A stretch of 44,417 bases of DNA from Desulfatiglans sp. GTDB taxonomy: Bacteria; Desulfobacterota; DSM-4660; Desulfatiglandales; HGW-15. The stretch covers positions 1-44,417 of the forward strand of contig JAAZBV010000033.1 in the NCBI GenBank assembly GCA_012513605.1, given 5' to 3'. A program made the translations under genes and the position numbers. Shown here piece after piece: positions 8,147-15,848 of the stretch. The notes below the pieces were generated by a model. The model did no database searches. It was given only the letters and a program-made list of their open reading frames with translations, and was not told where the DNA came from. Each line of letters opens with the position of its first letter. Position 1 is the stretch's first letter.

Positions 8147-9007
8147 ATGAATATTTGTGCAATTATGATTAATTATTTCAACTGGCGCGATACAGTTGAA
8201 AGTGTTGAATCAATCATTGATCAACCGATCACACGGATTGTTGTTCTCGATAATTCAGGGGATGAAAAAGAAGTAACTTCACTTAGAAAGGCACTAGGAT
8301 GTTATTCTTGTGTAGATGTAATGGAATCAAACACCAACCTTGGTTTTGCTGGTGGTATGAATTATGTTCTTAATAAAAAGTTTCCTTTAGGTTTTGATTA
8401 CTTTTTAATACTAAATAATGACATTATTGCTTCGGAAAATCTTGTTAAAAACCTGATCGAAGGCTCCGGATCCAAATCCTTCGATATATCTTCTCCAATT
8501 ATTTATTATTACCCTCAAAAAGATCGACTGTGGTCTCATGGTTATTACTATAATATGATGACAGGAATCGTAACACATAACCCAATAGCATTCCTGCCTC
8601 GAAACTGCTTTTATCTAACTGGATGTTGCATGTTGATCAGGCGTGAGGTTTTCGAGGATATCGGTCTTTTTGATGAAACATTTTTTATGTATGGTGAGGA
8701 TGTTGAATTTTCATACCGTGCGGTCAAGAAAGGTTACCGGATTGGAATAGTGGAATCCGCAAAGCTTTACCACCATGTAAGCCTCACTACCCAAAACAAT
8801 TCTCCCTTTTATGAATATCACATTACTCGCAGCCATTTTCTGCTTATTAATAAATTCTTTAACAAACCTTTCAAACAGGCAATATCTTTTATCATTAAAT
8901 CAATTACGTTAAGCATGCGTGTGTTAGTAAGGACTATAAAGTATAAAAACCAAAATGCTTTATCAGGTTTTACAAAGGCTTTTTATGAAAGACTTTATAG
9001 GTCATGA
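8147..9007 (+). CDS. Glycosyltransferase family 2 (rhamnosyltransferase-like)
   Basis: 286 residues. CAIMINYFNWRDTVESVESI, TNLGFAGGMNYVL, FLILNNDIIASENLV and GLFDETFFMYGEDVEFSYRA together match the WbbL/RfbF-like GT2 subgroup, in which NND takes the place of DxD and the MYxEDxD/E-x-xR segment holds the catalytic acid. Many members transfer dTDP-L-rhamnose, but that specificity cannot be proved here. The C-terminus is basic and partly hydrophobic. Complete length for the family. Confidence 0.87.
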   Translation: MNICAIMINYFNWRDTVESVESIIDQPITRIVVLDNSGDEKEVTSLRKALGCYSCVDVMESNTNLGFAGGMNYVLNKKFPLGFDYFLILNNDIIASENLVKNLIEGSGSKSFDISSPIIYYYPQKDRLWSHGYYYNMMTGIVTHNPIAFLPRNCFYLTGCCMLIRREVFEDIGLFDETFFMYGEDVEFSYRAVKKGYRIGIVESAKLYHHVSLTTQNNSPFYEYHITRSHFLLINKFFNKPFKQAISFIIKSITLSMRVLVRTIKYKNQNALSGFTKAFYERLYRS

Positions 9008-9069
9008 ATTTAGAAACAATATCATTGAGATAGTAACTAATATAGACGCTGTTCAGGCAAAATCTTCGG

Positions 9070-9810
9070 ATGAAAAAACACACTAAATGGCTGAGAACAA
9101 GGCTTGTTGAGATACTTGCTTCATTTTTAAATCTATTGCCGATAAGACATCAAAATAAGTTTTTTGAGATTGTCTTACGATTTATACCAATCCCCCTCCT
9201 TAAACTCATTCCCTGTTCTTACTCTGCTTACATTAAACAATACATGCCTCAAAGAGGTGATGTAATAATTGATTGCGGGGCACATATCGGTAACTGTACT
9301 ATCCTTTTTTCACGACTTGTTGGTAAGTCAGGCACTGTTATTGCGGTGGAACCATTTGAGGTTTCTTTCAGAATTTTAAAAGAAAGAACTAAAAATTTAA
9401 AATGTAAAATCACCCTTATCAATAAGGCTGTTTGGGATAAAAACACAAAAATACCATTGAAGGTGTTTGATAACACAGTTTCCTGCCGGATTGTCGATGA
9501 TAACCATTCTGCGGCAGGGCCGGATATTAAGATGATCGACTGCATTGCCATTGATGACCTTGTAGCTGAAATAAACCCCGAACGCCTAAATATGATAAAG
9601 ATGGATATTGAAGGGGCTGAAATAGAAGCTCTAAAGGGTTCTGTAAATACAATAGAAAAATACTCCCCACGTTTTGCAGTAGCATCCTATCATAAAAGGA
9701 ATACTCAAAAGACATGTTATTGGGTTGAAAACTTTTTAAACGAAAGAGGCTATTCGACTAAAACCTTTTTCCTGCCTCATCTGACTACCTACGGTGAAAT
9801 ACGAGGATAA
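9070..9810 (+). CDS. FkbM family SAM-dependent methyltransferase
   Basis: 246 residues. Hydrophobic N-terminus, then GDVIIDCGAHIGNCTILFSR (SAM-binding motif I), GTVIAVEPFEVSFRILKE (motif II acidic residue) and LNMIKMDIEGAEIEALKGS, the hallmark MDIEGAE of the FkbM family. Members O-methylate sugars or small molecules; here the target is probably a sugar of the polysaccharide made by the upstream genes. The last ~95 bp of this gene are partly duplicated at 10763-10857. It converges on the minus-strand nucleotidyltransferase with only 9 bp between the stops. Confidence 0.88.
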   Translation: MKKHTKWLRTRLVEILASFLNLLPIRHQNKFFEIVLRFIPIPLLKLIPCSYSAYIKQYMPQRGDVIIDCGAHIGNCTILFSRLVGKSGTVIAVEPFEVSFRILKERTKNLKCKITLINKAVWDKNTKIPLKVFDNTVSCRIVDDNHSAAGPDIKMIDCIAIDDLVAEINPERLNMIKMDIEGAEIEALKGSVNTIEKYSPRFAVASYHKRNTQKTCYWVENFLNERGYSTKTFFLPHLTTYGEIRG

Positions 9811-9819
9811 CGAACTAAC

Positions 9820-10404
9820 CTAAATATCAGACTGCTCTTTCAACGCCTTTTCAAGTAATTCTGATACCCCTCTTTGCTCTGCCCGCTTAACAAGATAGTC
9901 AATATCAAGCCTTCCTGATTGAACCTGCAAAATCCCTATAACATCATTCCATTGACGCTCGGACACATACCCTCCCAGTTTATACCAGTATAATTTATGA
10001 AGTAATACATCCTCCGCACTTGCCAGAAAAATTTGATCCAATGGATCATCAGATAACTGGTATCTGTCTTTGCGTCCTATTTCTTCTTTTGATAAATCAT
10101 CTCGGCCAAGAATAAACACATCAACCTTAAACATAGTTTTGAGATGGATTACATTGAAGGAGGATTTACGATGAAGTGCGTCAAATATCATATCCTGGTC
10201 GATATAGAAACGATCTTTTAAATTATCTACGAGAACTGAAACATCCTCCTTTTTTATATCTGCTACAATATCAACATCCTGAGTGGCCCTGGGGATACCA
10301 TACAGAGAACTTGCCAGAGAACCACCAATGAAATAGGGTATTTTGAGATCCTCGAATACTTTGGCAATAATTCTCGTAATACTTAATGGTTCCGCTACTG
10401 TCAT
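9820..10404 (-). CDS. Nucleotidyltransferase-fold protein (Pol-beta superfamily)
   Basis: 194 residues from ATG at 10404. VFEDLKIPYFIGGSLASSLY (GGSxAS) and then RATQDVDIVADI give the nucleotidyltransferase loop and D-x-D. KVDVFILG supplies a third acidic residue, and LLHKLYWYKLGG is typical of AbiEii-like or DUF-type nucleotidyltransferases that accompany toxin-antitoxin loci. It follows the 87-residue protein below with a 1-bp gap, so the two form an operon. No canonical toxin is next to it. Substrate unknown. Confidence 0.75.
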   Translation of the reverse strand: MTVAEPLSITRIIAKVFEDLKIPYFIGGSLASSLYGIPRATQDVDIVADIKKEDVSVLVDNLKDRFYIDQDMIFDALHRKSSFNVIHLKTMFKVDVFILGRDDLSKEEIGRKDRYQLSDDPLDQIFLASAEDVLLHKLYWYKLGGYVSERQWNDVIGILQVQSGRLDIDYLVKRAEQRGVSELLEKALKEQSDI

Positions 10405-10405
10405 A

Positions 10406-10669
10406 TTAATAACCTTGAAGACCGGGATCCCAGTTAAAAACTCTGATCATCGTCTCCCTGTCAAGCCAAAGTGAAGCAAGCCTGAGCCGCTCTTCCTGCT
10501 CTGAGATGTTTTTATGCTGTTTTCGGATACGCACAAGGGCAAGCTGCTGAACTGCTTTTGTCATTTCATTAACTTGAATAAGCTTTTCATGCGGGGGCAT
10601 TCTGCGATATCCTTCAACAATTATTTTGTGTATGGCAGGCGATGTATCTGATAATCTGGTATCCGGCAT
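10406..10669 (-). CDS. Small conserved-looking partner of the nucleotidyltransferase
   Basis: 87 residues starting MPDTRLSDTSPAIHKIIVEG. The ATG at 10669 is preferred over an upstream GTG (10678) because GAGGTG lies six bases before it. The protein is charged and probably all-helical (MTKAVQQLALVRIRKQHKNI, then a SEQEERLRLASLWLDRE segment). It lies directly upstream of the nucleotidyltransferase gene with only 1 bp between stop and start, which suggests a two-component module. I do not recognise a named family. Its small size and charge would fit an antitoxin-like or adaptor role, which is inference only. Confidence 0.6.
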   Translation of the reverse strand: MPDTRLSDTSPAIHKIIVEGYRRMPPHEKLIQVNEMTKAVQQLALVRIRKQHKNISEQEERLRLASLWLDRETMIRVFNWDPGLQGY

Positions 10670-10762
10670 TAAAAACACCTCAAATTATTAACGATTTTCC
10701 CTTTTTTAGCACATAACCCCTTTTGCATTCAATGTTTATTATTCATCTTTACCTGGTAAAAA

Positions 10763-10857
10763 ATGTTATTGGGTTGAAAATTTTTAACCGAAAAAGGCTA
10801 TTCGACTAAAACCTTTTTCCCGCCCCAAATTAACCTATGGTGAAAAACCTGAATAAA
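10763..10857 (+). pseudogene. Decayed duplicate of the FkbM methyltransferase 3' end
   Basis: ATGTTATTGGGTTGAAAA and GGCTATTCGACTAAAACC here match the last ~97 bp of the FkbM gene (9714-9810) with scattered substitutions and small indels (ATGTTATTGGGTTGAAAA is identical in both). The copy lacks the rest of the gene and has frame-breaking changes, so it cannot be functional. The two copies are direct repeats that bracket the minus-strand nucleotidyltransferase pair (9820-10669). This suggests either a tandem duplication later replaced in the middle or an insertion that duplicated flanking DNA. Confidence 0.75.
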
Positions 10858-10895
10858 CAAAACTATCGCTATTTTAGGTCCAATTTTACAATAGG

Positions 10896-10923
10896 TTGAC
10901 AGATTTAGTTTTGCAGCTATAAT
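10896..10923 (+). promoter_or_regulatory. Sigma-70-type promoter of the AbrB/PIN module
   Basis: TTGACA at 10896-10901 and TATAAT at 10918-10923 are both perfect consensus hexamers separated by 16 bp. The ribosome-binding sequence ACGAGG (10942-10947) and the ATG at 10956 follow. This is the best-looking promoter in the window. Confidence 0.8.
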
Positions 10924-10955
10924 ATCATTTAACATCAAATAACGAGGTTTGCAGC

Positions 10956-11195
10956 ATGATAACAGAAAGTGTCACAGTTTCAAATAGAGGGTATATTATT
11001 TTGCCCGCCCATATTCGAAAAGAGATGAAGATAAAACCTGGCACCAGAATCCTTCTTAGTAAGGAGGATAACAAGGTTATTCTCCAGCCAGTTTCTTCAT
11101 TTACAGAAAAAATATCCGGATTAACTGCTGGTTGCTTTGGTAAAGACAAAAATGCAGTTGATGACTACATTGACAATGAAAGAAAAGATAGATGA
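10956..11195 (+). CDS. AbrB/MazE/SpoVT-fold antitoxin
   Basis: 79 residues. The N-terminal SVTVSNRGYIILPAHIRKEM and IKPGTRILLSKEDNKVILQP is the swapped-hairpin AbrB DNA-binding domain. The C-terminal tail (residues ~50-79) is where such antitoxins contact their toxin. It has a consensus promoter and Shine-Dalgarno sequence. Its TGA overlaps the ATG of the PIN toxin gene (ATGA, 11192-11195), the classic antitoxin-first coupling. It probably represses its own operon. Confidence 0.88.
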   Translation: MITESVTVSNRGYIILPAHIRKEMKIKPGTRILLSKEDNKVILQPVSSFTEKISGLTAGCFGKDKNAVDDYIDNERKDR

Positions 11196-11653
11196 GCCTG
11201 ATTAAGCCCTCTGTTTTAAGAAAAGCTGTTTATGGTAAACAAATACTTGTTGATACGAATATCATTATTTACTTGACCGACTTAGTAGAGCCTTACGTTT
11301 CATTATCCAGACTACTGTTTGAGATGATAGAAAAAGGTGAAACATCAGCCGTAATCTCAGTTATTTCTATTGCAGAGGTAATGCATGGCCCTTTAAAAAA
11401 GGGTAACCTGAAGAATGCCTTTGATGTTAAAAATTATCTCATGAATTTTCCGAATATTCTCTGTCAGGAAATTACCGAAAAGGTTATAACGAATATAGGC
11501 ATTGATGAAAAGATAGAATGGGCAAATTTGAGGGTAATGGATAGCCTGATAATTGCTTCAGGTGTTTCAAACAATGTTGACCTGATTATATCAAATGACA
11601 CTCACTTCAAAAAAGCCCTGTCAAAGAATTATATCCTGACTTTTGATGAATAA
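11192..11653 (+). CDS. PIN-domain toxin (VapC-like)
   Basis: 153 residues. The four acidic positions of the PIN RNase active site are visible: ILVDTNIIIY (D), ISIAEVMHG (E), NLRVMDSLIIASG (D) and ISNDTHF (D). VapC-type toxins cleave tRNA or rRNA and are held inactive by the co-translated antitoxin. An N-terminal extension of about 17 residues precedes the domain. It is coupled to the AbrB-type antitoxin by a 4-bp overlap and ends 2 bp before the stop of a convergent second PIN toxin. Confidence 0.88.
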   Translation: MSLIKPSVLRKAVYGKQILVDTNIIIYLTDLVEPYVSLSRLLFEMIEKGETSAVISVISIAEVMHGPLKKGNLKNAFDVKNYLMNFPNILCQEITEKVITNIGIDEKIEWANLRVMDSLIIASGVSNNVDLIISNDTHFKKALSKNYILTFDE

Positions 11654-11655
11654 AA

Positions 11656-12090
11656 CTAACCGAATTCGTGTATTAGTAGCCCTTCCTTCTTTGCTGCTTT
11701 ATTTAAATTTCTGTCAAAGCATGAAAAGAAAAGATCAGATAATTCACCTTCATTTTGAATGACAAGGGCAGACGCCAGATGAACAGCGTCATACCCCCTC
11801 AGGTTATGTTCAAAGATAAGTTCCATGGTGCTATTGATCAACGTTTCATCAACTTTTATCAACCGAAAGTTATTCCATTCCCTCTGGAACTCTGCTCTGG
11901 CTTTTTCCATATCGGTTTTTTTATAACGCCCCTCCTGACTGGCACGGTTAAAAGCGGATAACACCTCAGGGTATGAAAGGATCGATGTAAAAACAGTATC
12001 GGCTTCATCTCTTGCCAGCCTTGCAATATCCGAGTATTGTTCATCAATAAACAATTTTACAATACTGCTGCTGTCAAAATAGGTAATCAC
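11656..12090 (-). CDS. vapC: PIN-domain toxin (VapC family)
   Basis: 144 residues from a GTG start at 12090 that overlaps the TGA of the antitoxin gene (GTGA). Active-site acids are visible in MITYFDSSSIVKLF (D), SILSYPEVLSAF (E), LRGYDAVHLASAL (D) and FSCFDRNLNKAA (D). This is a typical VapC of the Phd/YefM-linked kind. It probably acts as an endoribonuclease on tRNA. It converges tail-to-tail with the other PIN toxin, with only 2 bp between stop codons, so two independent toxin-antitoxin operons face each other. Confidence 0.88.
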   Translation of the reverse strand: MITYFDSSSIVKLFIDEQYSDIARLARDEADTVFTSILSYPEVLSAFNRASQEGRYKKTDMEKARAEFQREWNNFRLIKVDETLINSTMELIFEHNLRGYDAVHLASALVIQNEGELSDLFFSCFDRNLNKAAKKEGLLIHEFG

Positions 12091-12359
12091 CTTCGATCCT
12101 CAACAATCATTTCAGATACAGGTTTATCAGGCATGGCATTTTTAATGGTCTTTATATTTCCAAGCACACCTGTACCCCCACCTAAAAGACCTTTCTTCTG
12201 CAAACCATTCAGAAGCTTCTGTTCTTTGCTTTGAATTAATGGCTGCATTTCAACAACGGCTTTCCCGTGTCGCATAATCCTTATAACTTCGCCGCTCTCA
12301 ACTTTTTTAAGGACACTGCTAAGATTATCTCTTAGTTCTTTCACCCCTATATTTTCCAT
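12087..12359 (-). CDS. Phd/YefM family antitoxin
   Basis: 90 residues beginning MENIGVKELRDNLSSVLKKV, the signature of Phd/YefM antitoxins, followed by IRIMRHGKAVVEMQP. The ATG at 12359 is chosen because GAGGG lies eight bases upstream. A longer frame to 12425 would begin upstream of the transcription start predicted from the promoter at 12397-12425. The C-terminal half is variable and should bind the VapC-like toxin encoded by the overlapping downstream gene. Confidence 0.88.
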   Translation of the reverse strand: MENIGVKELRDNLSSVLKKVESGEVIRIMRHGKAVVEMQPLIQSKEQKLLNGLQKKGLLGGGTGVLGNIKTIKNAMPDKPVSEMIVEDRR

Positions 12360-12396
12360 CTTAAGTACCCTCAATTTATGTACATATTTATGATTA

Positions 12397-12425
12397 ATTG
12401 TAGACACAATATAAGTAGATGTCAA
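12397..12425 (-). promoter_or_regulatory. Sigma-70-type promoter of the Phd/VapC module
   Basis: On the minus strand TTGACA (12425-12420) and TACAAT (12402-12397) are separated by 17 bp. The predicted start of transcription is about 30 bp before the antitoxin ATG at 12359. Both hexamers are close to consensus. Confidence 0.75.
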
Positions 12426-12563
12426 AAGATAATTCTCATAGCGCCTGCAGCATAATATGTAACCACGAAATACACAAAACCCACTAAATATAAATTGGCG
12501 TTAATTTCCAATATGCATATTGTCATATGTCATGTCATAGGGCACTATTCTGGTTTTTGGTGA

Positions 12564-13373
12564 TTATTCAGATTTGATTCCTACCACATAAAAAAGATGG
12601 CTCATGGGGAGTTTAAAGACACCCTTTCTGAATGCCATATCCCACCTTCCAAGGTACTTCATCCAGCCCGGAAAATTTCCTGTTTTGATATAATCCAGAA
12701 TTGGCACACTCCATAGAGGTCTTGCCCCCGAAGGCTGAACCCCTTTTGTTCCATATCTCCTGTGCAACCTCACATCCCTTGGCCCACTGGGGTCAGGCCA
12801 CCCAGGGGTATCGATGGCGCCATATTCAGACACCTTTAACCCAGCCTTTTCAAACATCCTTCTAACTCTTGTAATATGATTGTATTTCACCTGCCCATGC
12901 GTCCATGGAAAACCGAATAGCCAGTGCAGAAACCTGTGCCAGGGATAGCCAGGCTGAAAGTTATTACATGTTACAAGAAACACATATCTTTTAGATACCC
13001 GCTTCATCTCCTTTATTAAGAGCTCCGGTTTATCAAGCTCAGTCCATGTAACAAAATTCCAGGCCAGATCAAAGCTGTTATGTTCAAATGGAGTGTTACA
13101 GACATCAGTGCATTTGACAGTCTGAATATTTTTACCGATGCCAAGTTCATCCCATCCATACATCATCTCCATCTCAGGGTTTACCAGTGTTACATTACAT
13201 CCGGCGAGCCCAAAACCTATGGAGTAAAGTGATCCTGCGGCCTTTGCGCCATGGCTGGGCATCTCTATAACAGTTTTGAGCCCAAACTCTTCAGTCATGA
13301 TTCTGTGCAGGTTTAAAAGCACATAGCGGTCATAGGTAACTCCAAAGACCTCTGTTTCTTTTTTATTTGTCAT
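12564..13373 (-). CDS. Class I SAM-dependent methyltransferase (type 11-like)
   Basis: 269 residues from ATG at 13373 (a GTG three codons upstream is possible). The domain runs through TVIEMPSHGAKAAGSLYSIG (an unusual motif I in which EMPSHG replaces the usual ExGxGxG), VTLVNPEMEMM (motif II), FEHNSFDLAWNFVTWTELDK and LIKEMKRVSKRYVFLVTCNN (post-motif regions). The C-terminal ~100 residues are rich in Trp and Pro and could bind the substrate. It stands between two toxin-antitoxin modules. It may belong to the glycan operon whose genes lie upstream on the same strand. Substrate unknown. Confidence 0.75.
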   Translation of the reverse strand: MTNKKETEVFGVTYDRYVLLNLHRIMTEEFGLKTVIEMPSHGAKAAGSLYSIGFGLAGCNVTLVNPEMEMMYGWDELGIGKNIQTVKCTDVCNTPFEHNSFDLAWNFVTWTELDKPELLIKEMKRVSKRYVFLVTCNNFQPGYPWHRFLHWLFGFPWTHGQVKYNHITRVRRMFEKAGLKVSEYGAIDTPGWPDPSGPRDVRLHRRYGTKGVQPSGARPLWSVPILDYIKTGNFPGWMKYLGRWDMAFRKGVFKLPMSHLFYVVGIKSE

Positions 13374-13424
13374 TCGATACACATCATATAATATTGGTTG
13401 ATCAGAAGAAACAAATAATGCTTA

Positions 13425-13754
13425 TCAGGCAGCGATAACACTTATGGTTCCTCTTTTCTGTGAATTCTTTTTGGCTCGTATTACTATTTCCACGTTGTAA
13501 TTCAAACTGTTTAAAAATCGCAGCAACCGTTCGGTAGAAAAGCCAGTAAGCCGACCATTCAGCAATGCTGATACTTTAGGTTGATCAATTCCCAAAATTT
13601 TTGCAGTAGCATGCTGTGTAAGCTGGCGCTCAGCAATAATCTGATTGATTTGACGTGCCAACTCGGCTTTTGCCATTGCTTCTTCAGGGTTAGAGACCTT
13701 CAAATCTTTAAAAACATTGCCACTACTTAATTCAAATTCTAAATTTTCATCCAT
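13425..13754 (-). CDS. XRE/HigA-like HTH antitoxin
   Basis: 109 residues starting MDENLEFELSSGNVFKDLKV. The ATG at 13754 is preferred to a GTG at 13763 because AAGGTGAG sits just upstream of it. The HTH lies at about residues 39-75: RQINQIIAERQLTQHATAKI, then LGIDQPKVSALLNG. It matches the HigA-2/HTH_37 type antitoxins that follow RelE/HigB-like toxins. The start overlaps the toxin gene by a few bases, giving the toxin-first order of HigBA. It probably binds the palindrome at 14113-14140. Confidence 0.85.
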   Translation of the reverse strand: MDENLEFELSSGNVFKDLKVSNPEEAMAKAELARQINQIIAERQLTQHATAKILGIDQPKVSALLNGRLTGFSTERLLRFLNSLNYNVEIVIRAKKNSQKRGTISVIAA

Positions 13755-14103
13755 GATACTCACCTTTTATATAAATCTCTTTTGCTCTCTTCAGCCTGGA
13801 ATTAATAATATCCATCTCCATTTTTGGTGTTGATATCCCCTTTTTGGATTTCTTTTGAAAAGCATGTAGCACAAATATTATATCCTTGAACTGAACAGTA
13901 TAAACAGCCCTGTAGGTATCACCCTCGAAATCCTCAACAATCTCCAGCACACCTGCCCCTTTAAAACCTTTTAAAGGCTTTGCATGCAAATATTTATCCC
14001 CTTTCTGCGCCAGGTATAATGCATATCCCATGACACGACGCACATCGTCCGGAAATTTAATCAGATCATTTTTTGAGCTTCCCATCCAAATCAGTTCTTT
14101 CAT
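13747..14103 (-). CDS. HigB/RelE-like toxin (phage-derived Gp49 family)
   Basis: 118 residues. MKELIWMGSSKNDLIKFPDD, VRRVMGYALYLAQKGDKYLH, AKPLKGFKGAGVLEIVEDFE and YRAVYTVQFKDIIFVLHAFQ follow the PF05973 (Gp49/HigB) pattern of small ribosome-dependent mRNA interferases. The tail (KKSKKGISTPKMEMDIINSR) is also typical. It is the first gene of a toxin-antitoxin pair. An 11-bp-arm palindrome overlaps its predicted promoter. Confidence 0.87.
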   Translation of the reverse strand: MKELIWMGSSKNDLIKFPDDVRRVMGYALYLAQKGDKYLHAKPLKGFKGAGVLEIVEDFEGDTYRAVYTVQFKDIIFVLHAFQKKSKKGISTPKMEMDIINSRLKRAKEIYIKGEYHG

Positions 14104-14112
14104 TTCAACGCC

Positions 14113-14140
14113 TTAATTATGCCAGATATGGCATAATTAA
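14113..14140. promoter_or_regulatory. Operator palindrome overlapping the HigBA-like promoter
   Basis: TTAATTATGCC and GGCATAATTAA form a perfect 11-bp inverted repeat around a 6-bp centre. On the minus strand a promoter TTGATT (14144-14139), 17 bp, CATAAT (14121-14116) overlaps it almost exactly, nine bases before the toxin ATG region begins. This is the expected place for autorepression by the HTH antitoxin. Confidence 0.75.
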
Positions 14141-14171
14141 TCAAATGAAACATGAATAGTAAAAATCAGAA

Positions 14172-15158
14172 TTAAACCCACCCCTGCTTCATGTACCACT
14201 CCACTGTCTCCTTAAGCCCTTTCACTGGGTCTTTTTCAGGGTTAAATCCCAATTCCCTCTTAGCCTTTTCTATTGAGAATACCCTGTCAGCGAGAGTGGA
14301 CTCTATGTTCTTTCTGGTAACAGGAGGAACCTTACCTGTAAGAGAAAACACCTTTTCACACAGTGTGGCCATAAAAAGGGCTGCCCACTCAGGCGCATAT
14401 AATGGAATCCTTTTAACACCCAGCGCCTCCTGTAATATCTTTCTTATATCATCAAAGGGCATGGATTCCCTGTTTGTGATCAGGTATATCTCACCTGCCC
14501 TCCCCTTTTCAGAAGCAAGCAGAAGCCCTGTTACTGCATCATCAACATGAATCATTGGAGTAAGCTTTGGTCTATTGCCTATCTTCGGGAACATCCCCTT
14601 TTTAGCTAGCCTTGTAAGTCTGAGCATATCACGCGGGTCACCAGGGCCATACACCATTGAAAATCTCACAATCACAGCAGGAAGGGCTTTCTCAGCCACC
14701 ATGCGCAGAACTTCTCCTTCCGCCTCCAGCTTGCTGCGGCCATAGGGATGATGAGGTTGACATTCAGTCTTTTCGGTTGCTGGCACCTCAGAACATATAC
14801 CCATCGCAGCAACAGAACTGCAATGAACAACCCTTTTTACTCCTGCCTTGATGGCCTCTCTCATGATGTTCTGAGTGCCACAGACATTAACCTTCATAAA
14901 CATCTCCTCAGTCACATGGAAATTATTCATGTGACCAAGGGTCGCCATATGAAATATACAATCTATCTCCTCTGCGATATTTTTGAGGCTGTTAATGTCG
15001 GTAATATCGCCCTGAACCAGTTCAATACCAGCGCCTTGATAAATATTCCTGTTTCCTGTATCTCTCACAAGACAGCGGCATCTGTGCCCTTCAGATATAA
15101 GTCTTCTGACCAGATATGGGCCGATAAAACCTGTTGCGCCTGTTATGAGGTAGTTCAA
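14172..15158 (-). CDS. NAD-dependent epimerase/dehydratase (extended SDR)
   Basis: 328 residues. GATGFIG at residues 7-13 is the Rossmann dinucleotide loop. S114-S115 and YGRSK (Y139, K143) provide the catalytic Ser-Tyr-Lys of extended short-chain dehydrogenases. Sequence features (VVHCSSVAAMG, VIVRFSMVYGPGDPRDM) fit nucleotide-sugar epimerases, or the related 3-beta-HSD/dihydroflavonol reductase-like group. It closes a minus-strand glycan operon and starts 12 bp after the YdcF-like gene, so a nucleotide-sugar role is favoured. Substrate not determinable. Confidence 0.85.
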   Translation of the reverse strand: MNYLITGATGFIGPYLVRRLISEGHRCRCLVRDTGNRNIYQGAGIELVQGDITDINSLKNIAEEIDCIFHMATLGHMNNFHVTEEMFMKVNVCGTQNIMREAIKAGVKRVVHCSSVAAMGICSEVPATEKTECQPHHPYGRSKLEAEGEVLRMVAEKALPAVIVRFSMVYGPGDPRDMLRLTRLAKKGMFPKIGNRPKLTPMIHVDDAVTGLLLASEKGRAGEIYLITNRESMPFDDIRKILQEALGVKRIPLYAPEWAALFMATLCEKVFSLTGKVPPVTRKNIESTLADRVFSIEKAKRELGFNPEKDPVKGLKETVEWYMKQGWV

Positions 15159-15170
15159 TCTGTAACCTTT

Positions 15171-15839
15171 CTATATATTTGTGACCTTTTTCCAGTAATA
15201 AAAAATCCACGAACCATATTCAGAGAGCACCCATCTTATCTGCCGACCATCTTTCCACCACGATGCCGGATCAAATGGGTCTGTTTTAGCTGAAACAGAA
15301 ATCACATCAAGTTTACCTTCGTACATCTCCTTCCATATATGGGCCGCACGCCTCGTATGGAACCTGCTTGTTATAAGAATAATCCGATTGTATCCCAAGG
15401 CAATTATCTCAGTGCCTACATCCTCAGCCTCTGTATTCGTATCATAGGCATCTTCTGCGCTTATTGCGGTTATACTGTGCCTCGGCACGCCAAGCATTTC
15501 AAGTATCCGCATGCTATCTTCATACCATGTGCAGCAGCTTGTAAAACCCTGCGCTTCCAGATACCGCAGAGAATCTGTTTTCCTGTCGCCATTTATGATA
15601 ATCCTCTCAGCCAGCCCCTTTTTATAAATATCAGCCGCCTCAATAAGCCTAGGATAATATTCAAGGCCTGTGTTTAAAACAAGCGCAGCGTCCGACTTGA
15701 TCGGTATATCGTCACGGATAAGAAACTCACCCATCTGTTTCAGTAAAACGCTATGAAATAGAAATACAAAAGCTATAGCCAATATTAGCATGACTGCAAT
15801 AGCCTTTAGCCCTCTTCTCTTTTTAGCTTGTTCAGTCAT
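15171..15839 (-). CDS. YdcF/ElyC-like DUF218 protein
   Basis: 222 residues. One N-terminal membrane segment (AIAVMLILAIAFVFLFHSVL) is followed by the DUF218 core: IKSDAALVLNTGLEYYPRLI, IYKKGLAERIIINGDRKTD, then GLAERI..NGD and IILITSRFHTRRAAHIW. Members such as SanA, ElyC and YdcF are membrane-anchored and linked to envelope polymer metabolism, but no enzymatic reaction is established for most. It lies 9 bp from the radical SAM gene within the glycan operon. Confidence 0.82.
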   Translation of the reverse strand: MTEQAKKRRGLKAIAVMLILAIAFVFLFHSVLLKQMGEFLIRDDIPIKSDAALVLNTGLEYYPRLIEAADIYKKGLAERIIINGDRKTDSLRYLEAQGFTSCCTWYEDSMRILEMLGVPRHSITAISAEDAYDTNTEAEDVGTEIIALGYNRIILITSRFHTRRAAHIWKEMYEGKLDVISVSAKTDPFDPASWWKDGRQIRWVLSEYGSWIFYYWKKVTNI

Positions 15840-15848
15840 TTTAATGTT

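Noticed and set aside
9820-14140. Prophage or genomic-island integrase region
   Set aside because: No integrase, phage structural gene or tRNA attachment site is visible. The Gp49-family toxin alone is a common chromosomal toxin-antitoxin component.
14748-15293. Long plus-strand open frames opposite the SDR and YdcF genes
   Set aside because: They are antisense shadows of well-supported minus-strand genes and have no family motifs or ribosome-binding sites.
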